Part shown: one piece after another, positions 4,038-7,109 of the stretch
Layout: every line of letters starts with the position of its first letter
How positions within the stretch are numbered: position 1 is the stretch's first letter
Source: Moraxellaceae bacterium
Lineage (GTDB): Bacteria; Pseudomonadota; Gammaproteobacteria; Pseudomonadales; Moraxellaceae
Length of the DNA stretch: 7,109 nucleotides
Direction: 5' to 3'
Assembly: GCA_030684415.1 (NCBI GenBank)
Contig: JAUXNL010000292.1
Location: 1 to 7,109, forward strand
Program-made: the position numbers and the translations under genes
The notes under the pieces: generated by a model
Seen by the model: only the letters and a program-made list of their open reading frames with translations
The model's database searches: none
Told to the model about the DNA's origin: nothing

Positions 4038-7010
4038 TCAGTAAATCACGTCAACATAGGTTTCAGACTGCTCGCGCTTGTTGTAGCGGCCGGGTGACAG
4101 CTTGGCGAGGGCATCGAAGCTCTGACGGACAAAATCGTCATAGATGTTCTGCTTGACCAGATTTGCATTGGCAATATAGAGGTCAAGCGCCTTGTCTTCG
4201 AACGGAGTGGCCTGCTCTTCCAGAAGAATGGCGTATTGCTCCAGTTCCAGTTCGTTCAGGCCTTTGGGGCGTTCGCTGCCCATCAGATCGGCTGCCAGCT
4301 TGCGGTAAATTTCGGCAATCTGGTAGTTCGACGCGGTGGTGAATTCAGCCACGCCAATAGCGGCCACTTTGGAGTAAGTGTCGAGCGCCTTTTGCATCGC
4401 AACACGCTTGCTCGCCAACGTCTTCTTCAATGGCTGGCGCAACTGGATGGCGGCAAATTCGTCGTAAACAGGCTGGCTCAAACGGAACTTGGCCATGGCG
4501 CCCAGATAACTGGTGCGTGCAGTATTTTCGGCGCCGGCGCGATCGAAGCTCCGTGCGATTTCACGCAGCATGTTCTGTACTTCGCCCGTGTTGCCCTGTG
4601 CGACGTAGAAATTGTGGATGCGGAAAAGCGCTTCCATATTGGTGTCGATAGGCTTGGGGAAGGTGGCAATGTACTTCCGGTAGACGCGAACCGCTTCTTC
4701 GCCCCGCTTCGACTTGTCGTACATTTCGGCGGCGGTCCACAGTGCCTGACGGGCAAGCTCCGGATCAGCTTTCATGCTGCGTGCGGAGATGCCCTCATAT
4801 TCGGCTGCCGCGAGATCGAGCTGGCCGGTCTTCTCATAAGACAGGGCGAGCTTTTCCGGAATGGTTTCGTTCAACTCGTTGCCCGGATACGTGTTGCGGA
4901 AAGCGACCAGCATCGGGATGGCTTCGGCGTAACGCTCGGCATTGAGATACATGGTGGCGGCGTCAAACTCGGCGCCAGCCTTGAACTTTGCATCGGTGGC
5001 AACGCTAGCGGCACGCAGATAGGCCGCCACTGCGCCATCAACATCCTTGCTGTCGCGCAGCTTTTCCGCCTGCTTGTAGACAGAGGCTGTCAGGCGGCCC
5101 TGATACTGTTTGCGCTGTTCCGGCGTCAGGTCGTTGTAGGCGAGTACCTTGGTGTAGGCAAACTCGGCGGCTTCAGGGCGGTTCAGGTCGAACTCGCCAT
5201 CGCCCATGACCATCCAGGCTTCCTTGACAACGGCATCAGGTGCTGGCGGCTGCAACTGGATGACAATACCGGCAGTTTTCATTGCGCCGGCCAAGTCCTT
5301 GTTCGCAATCTGGTCGTTAGTCAGGCCTTGCAGCAAGCCCGGGGTGTTTTTGTCGCCGGGGAATCTTTCGGCGAATTTGTAGGTGCTGGCCGTGCGCCGT
5401 GTCCACCAGCTTTGCTTGGCGTCGGCGCTCATCTGCGGCAGGTCAGGCTCCTGTTCGAGATAGGCGACCATGGCGAAGTAAGCCGCTTCTTCCGGTTTCG
5501 GATTGGACGGGTAGTCGTAGGCGGTCTTTTCAAATTCGGTAATGGCGTCATCAAACTTGCGCGCCGCAAACAATGCTTCGGCGAGCAACTGGTTGATCGT
5601 CAGCGCTTCGGACTCAGGCGGATTCAGGGCCAGATGCTGGCGATACCAGCTCGCGGCTTTCAGGTAGTCATCAGGCTTCTTGGACTGTTGTGCGACCGCA
5701 TGCTGGTGTTTGGCCAGATCGATGATGTGCGATTGCAACAGGGGCAGCAGGTCCTGGCGGGTCTGCGCGTTAACTCGAGCCCAGAACTCGCTGGAGGGGC
5801 CATAGCGCTTGACGAAATTTTCCTTGGCGGGGATGACCTCGGAAGGAAAGCCACCTTCTTGATAGGCACGGATTGTGGCCGAACTGAACTCGGGCGCCTG
5901 CGAGTCAAAAGGATATTTGGCGACAAAGTAGTCGAAGGTTTCGGCAGCGTTCCGGTAAAGGCGCTTGCTGAGATAGGTTTCGCCGAGGTTCATGTAAACG
6001 TCGGACTCGTAGTCCTTGGCCCCGGTTTTCTTGAAGTAGGCGTCGACAGATTTGGCGCCATCCTGCTGGATGAAGCCGAGGCTGATGATGTTGTAAGTGT
6101 CAGCCAGCAGTTTGAGCGATGTATCAGTAGGCGGCGTGGCGCTGGTTTTGGCTTTGGCTTGCCATTCCTCGACCACTTTGAAGAATAGCGGTTGGGCCGC
6201 TTCGTAGTCGGATGCCTTGTAAAGCGCCCAAGCCTGCTTGTAGAGCGCTTGGTCGCGGAATTCAGTATTGCCTTCGGCATTTACAACAGCGGCATAATTG
6301 TCGGCGGCCGCTGCGAAACGGTTGATTGAAAACTCGTATTCGGCAACACGGAACTGTGCTTCGGTGGCGTACTGGCTGCCGGGGTATTCATCGACAAGCT
6401 TGCGCAGGATGACAACAGACTCCTCGCGCTGATTGTTGAGGTCGTATGCCTTTGCCAACTCGTAATAGCCATTGGCCTTTTCCGGGCCGGGGGCGGCATT
6501 CTTGACGACGTCCTCATACAGGGCAACTGCCTGCTTGTAGTTCACTTCGGGCCTTTTCGGCTGAGGTTTTTTGGCTGCTGCAGCGGTGTCATTCCGATCC
6601 CGGCTGCTGGCCATGCCTTGCATGAAGCGCTCGTAAAGTACTTCTTCGCTTTCGCCTGCGGCAACGCTGGTGGTGGCAGCCGTTTCATCGTCTTCACGCG
6701 CCTGCGACGTCGACATGGTCAGTTCTGCCATGCGTCGCATGGTGTCGAGACGGGCATTGGGGTCGCGGAAGAGGGCCAGTGCCGTTTGGTAGTTGCTCAG
6801 GGTTTCTTCAGCACTTTGTGGGGCAAGCTCCTCGGCCTCAACAATGATCTGACGTGTTTCGAGGTCTGCCAGGGTGGCGCCACTGAAGCGGCTTTTATTC
6901 GTCAGCGGGCTGGCGGGAGGCTCTTTGGGCGGAGCGGCGCAGCCTCCCAGCAGGGCAATAGCCATGGCAAGCGGGGTCAGGCGGACAGCAAGCGACATAC
7001 GGGCACTCAT
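4038..7010 (-). CDS. Large TPR-repeat lipoprotein, 990 aa (GltD/AgmU-like role possible)
   Basis: The N-terminus is a lipoprotein signal: basic start (Arg4, Arg10), hydrophobic stretch and lipobox Leu21-Gly22-Gly23-Cys24. Ala at +2 of the mature protein fits outer-membrane sorting. A linker rich in Ala, Thr, Pro and charged residues covers about 25-155. From about 156 nearly to the end the protein is helical and TPR-like, with motifs such as GYYELAKAYDLNNQREESVV near 181-200, DQALYKQAWALYKASDYEAA near 253-272 and VYMNLGETYLSKRLYRNAAE further on. TPR arrays bind proteins, so a scaffold role in the periplasm or on the outer membrane is likely. No enzymatic motif was seen. Place and repeat type match the large TPR protein of Agl-Glt-like clusters, but that assignment is inference. 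The Met1 start lies two bases after the upstream stop with only a weak purine-rich site; Met5 is a possible alternative and would keep the signal peptide. Confidence 0.93.
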   Translation of the reverse strand: MSARMSLAVRLTPLAMAIALLGGCAAPPKEPPASPLTNKSRFSGATLADLETRQIIVEAEELAPQSAEETLSNYQTALALFRDPNARLDTMRRMAELTMSTSQAREDDETAATTSVAAGESEEVLYERFMQGMASSRDRNDTAAAAKKPQPKRPEVNYKQAVALYEDVVKNAAPGPEKANGYYELAKAYDLNNQREESVVILRKLVDEYPGSQYATEAQFRVAEYEFSINRFAAAADNYAAVVNAEGNTEFRDQALYKQAWALYKASDYEAAQPLFFKVVEEWQAKAKTSATPPTDTSLKLLADTYNIISLGFIQQDGAKSVDAYFKKTGAKDYESDVYMNLGETYLSKRLYRNAAETFDYFVAKYPFDSQAPEFSSATIRAYQEGGFPSEVIPAKENFVKRYGPSSEFWARVNAQTRQDLLPLLQSHIIDLAKHQHAVAQQSKKPDDYLKAASWYRQHLALNPPESEALTINQLLAEALFAARKFDDAITEFEKTAYDYPSNPKPEEAAYFAMVAYLEQEPDLPQMSADAKQSWWTRRTASTYKFAERFPGDKNTPGLLQGLTNDQIANKDLAGAMKTAGIVIQLQPPAPDAVVKEAWMVMGDGEFDLNRPEAAEFAYTKVLAYNDLTPEQRKQYQGRLTASVYKQAEKLRDSKDVDGAVAAYLRAASVATDAKFKAGAEFDAATMYLNAERYAEAIPMLVAFRNTYPGNELNETIPEKLALSYEKTGQLDLAAAEYEGISARSMKADPELARQALWTAAEMYDKSKRGEEAVRVYRKYIATFPKPIDTNMEALFRIHNFYVAQGNTGEVQNMLREIARSFDRAGAENTARTSYLGAMAKFRLSQPVYDEFAAIQLRQPLKKTLASKRVAMQKALDTYSKVAAIGVAEFTTASNYQIAEIYRKLAADLMGSERPKGLNELELEQYAILLEEQATPFEDKALDLYIANANLVKQNIYDDFVRQSFDALAKLSPGRYNKREQSETYVDVIY

Positions 7011-7012
7011 GG

Positions 7013-7109
7013 CTACGGCTTCTCATTCAGACCGGACTGCTCGCGCAACAAGGCGGCATCCTGCAAACGGGCAATATTGAGGTGAGCTTCTGCAAGATCA
7101 TTCTTGAGC
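7013..7109 (-). CDS. C-terminal end of an unidentified upstream protein (partial)
   Basis: An open frame enters from the right edge and ends at TAG (7015-7013), two bases before the next start codon. Only 31 codons are visible. The tail begins LKNDLAEAHLNIARLQDAAL and ends GLNEKP. Leu, Ile and Ala recur at heptad-like spacing among charged residues, which suggests a coiled coil or the last helix of a helical-repeat protein. The tight spacing to the 990-residue lipoprotein gene implies the same operon and probably coupled translation. I do not recognise the protein; its family must be decided from sequence outside the window. It could be another TPR-type protein of the same envelope machine. 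The frame is supported by its openness to the edge and its operon-like fit with the next gene, not by homology. Confidence 0.6.
   Translation of the reverse strand, partial: LKNDLAEAHLNIARLQDAALLREQSGLNEKP

Noticed and set aside
4236..6188. 650-codon open frame on the plus strand
   Set aside because: It lies wholly antisense to the TPR lipoprotein gene, whose repeats and signal peptide are clear. Its translation is rich in Gly/Arg/Phe/Val with no recognisable domain; such shadows are common opposite GC-rich genes.

Overview
The window holds one minus-strand gene cluster that appears to be a single operon. In transcription order, from high to low coordinates, it contains: the last 31 codons of an unidentified protein with a coiled-coil-like C-terminus; a 990-residue TPR-repeat lipoprotein; a 302-residue TPR-repeat lipoprotein; an 85-residue exported protein; an ExbB/TolQ/MotA-type proton-channel subunit; two different ExbD/TolR-type subunits; and a TonB-like protein with an AgmX/PglI-type C-terminal domain. 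A strong intrinsic terminator lies 17 bases after the last stop codon. No RNA genes, mobile elements or CRISPR were seen.

Organism: moderately GC-rich DNA, Gram-negative lipoboxes, Sec signal peptides and the ExbB-ExbD-ExbD-TonB-like gene set all point to a proteobacterium. A gammaproteobacterium is most likely, because that is where I recall this gene order, but genus cannot be assigned from the sequence alone.

Layout: 7013-7109 is the partial gene. 4038-7010 and 3118-4026 encode the two lipoproteins. 2864-3121 is the small secreted protein. 2772-2863 is the only sizeable gap (92 bases) and holds inverted repeats. 2136-2771, 1590-2105, 1090-1593 and 152-1093 are the motor block, with ATGA stop-start overlaps at its last two junctions. 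106-134 is the terminator. 1-105 has no gene I can support, only a short open plus-strand tail.

How the genes may work together (inference): the ExbB-like and ExbD-like proteins form an inner-membrane, proton-motive-force-driven motor. The TonB-like protein, with one membrane helix, an eight-proline tract and a periplasmic domain, spans the periplasm. The TPR lipoproteins are probably anchored in the outer membrane and could receive the force or act as scaffold. One ExbB, two ExbDs, an AgmX/PglI-domain protein and TPR lipoproteins together resemble the core of the Myxococcus Agl-Glt gliding and focal-adhesion machine (AglR, AglQ, AglS, GltG/GltJ, GltD/GltE). They fit that better than a TonB siderophore system or Tol-Pal. 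What the machine does in this organism (motility, surface organisation, transport) cannot be read from the window. The most notable detail is that the first ExbD-like subunit has Asn where the proton-binding Asp is normally found, while the second keeps Asp.
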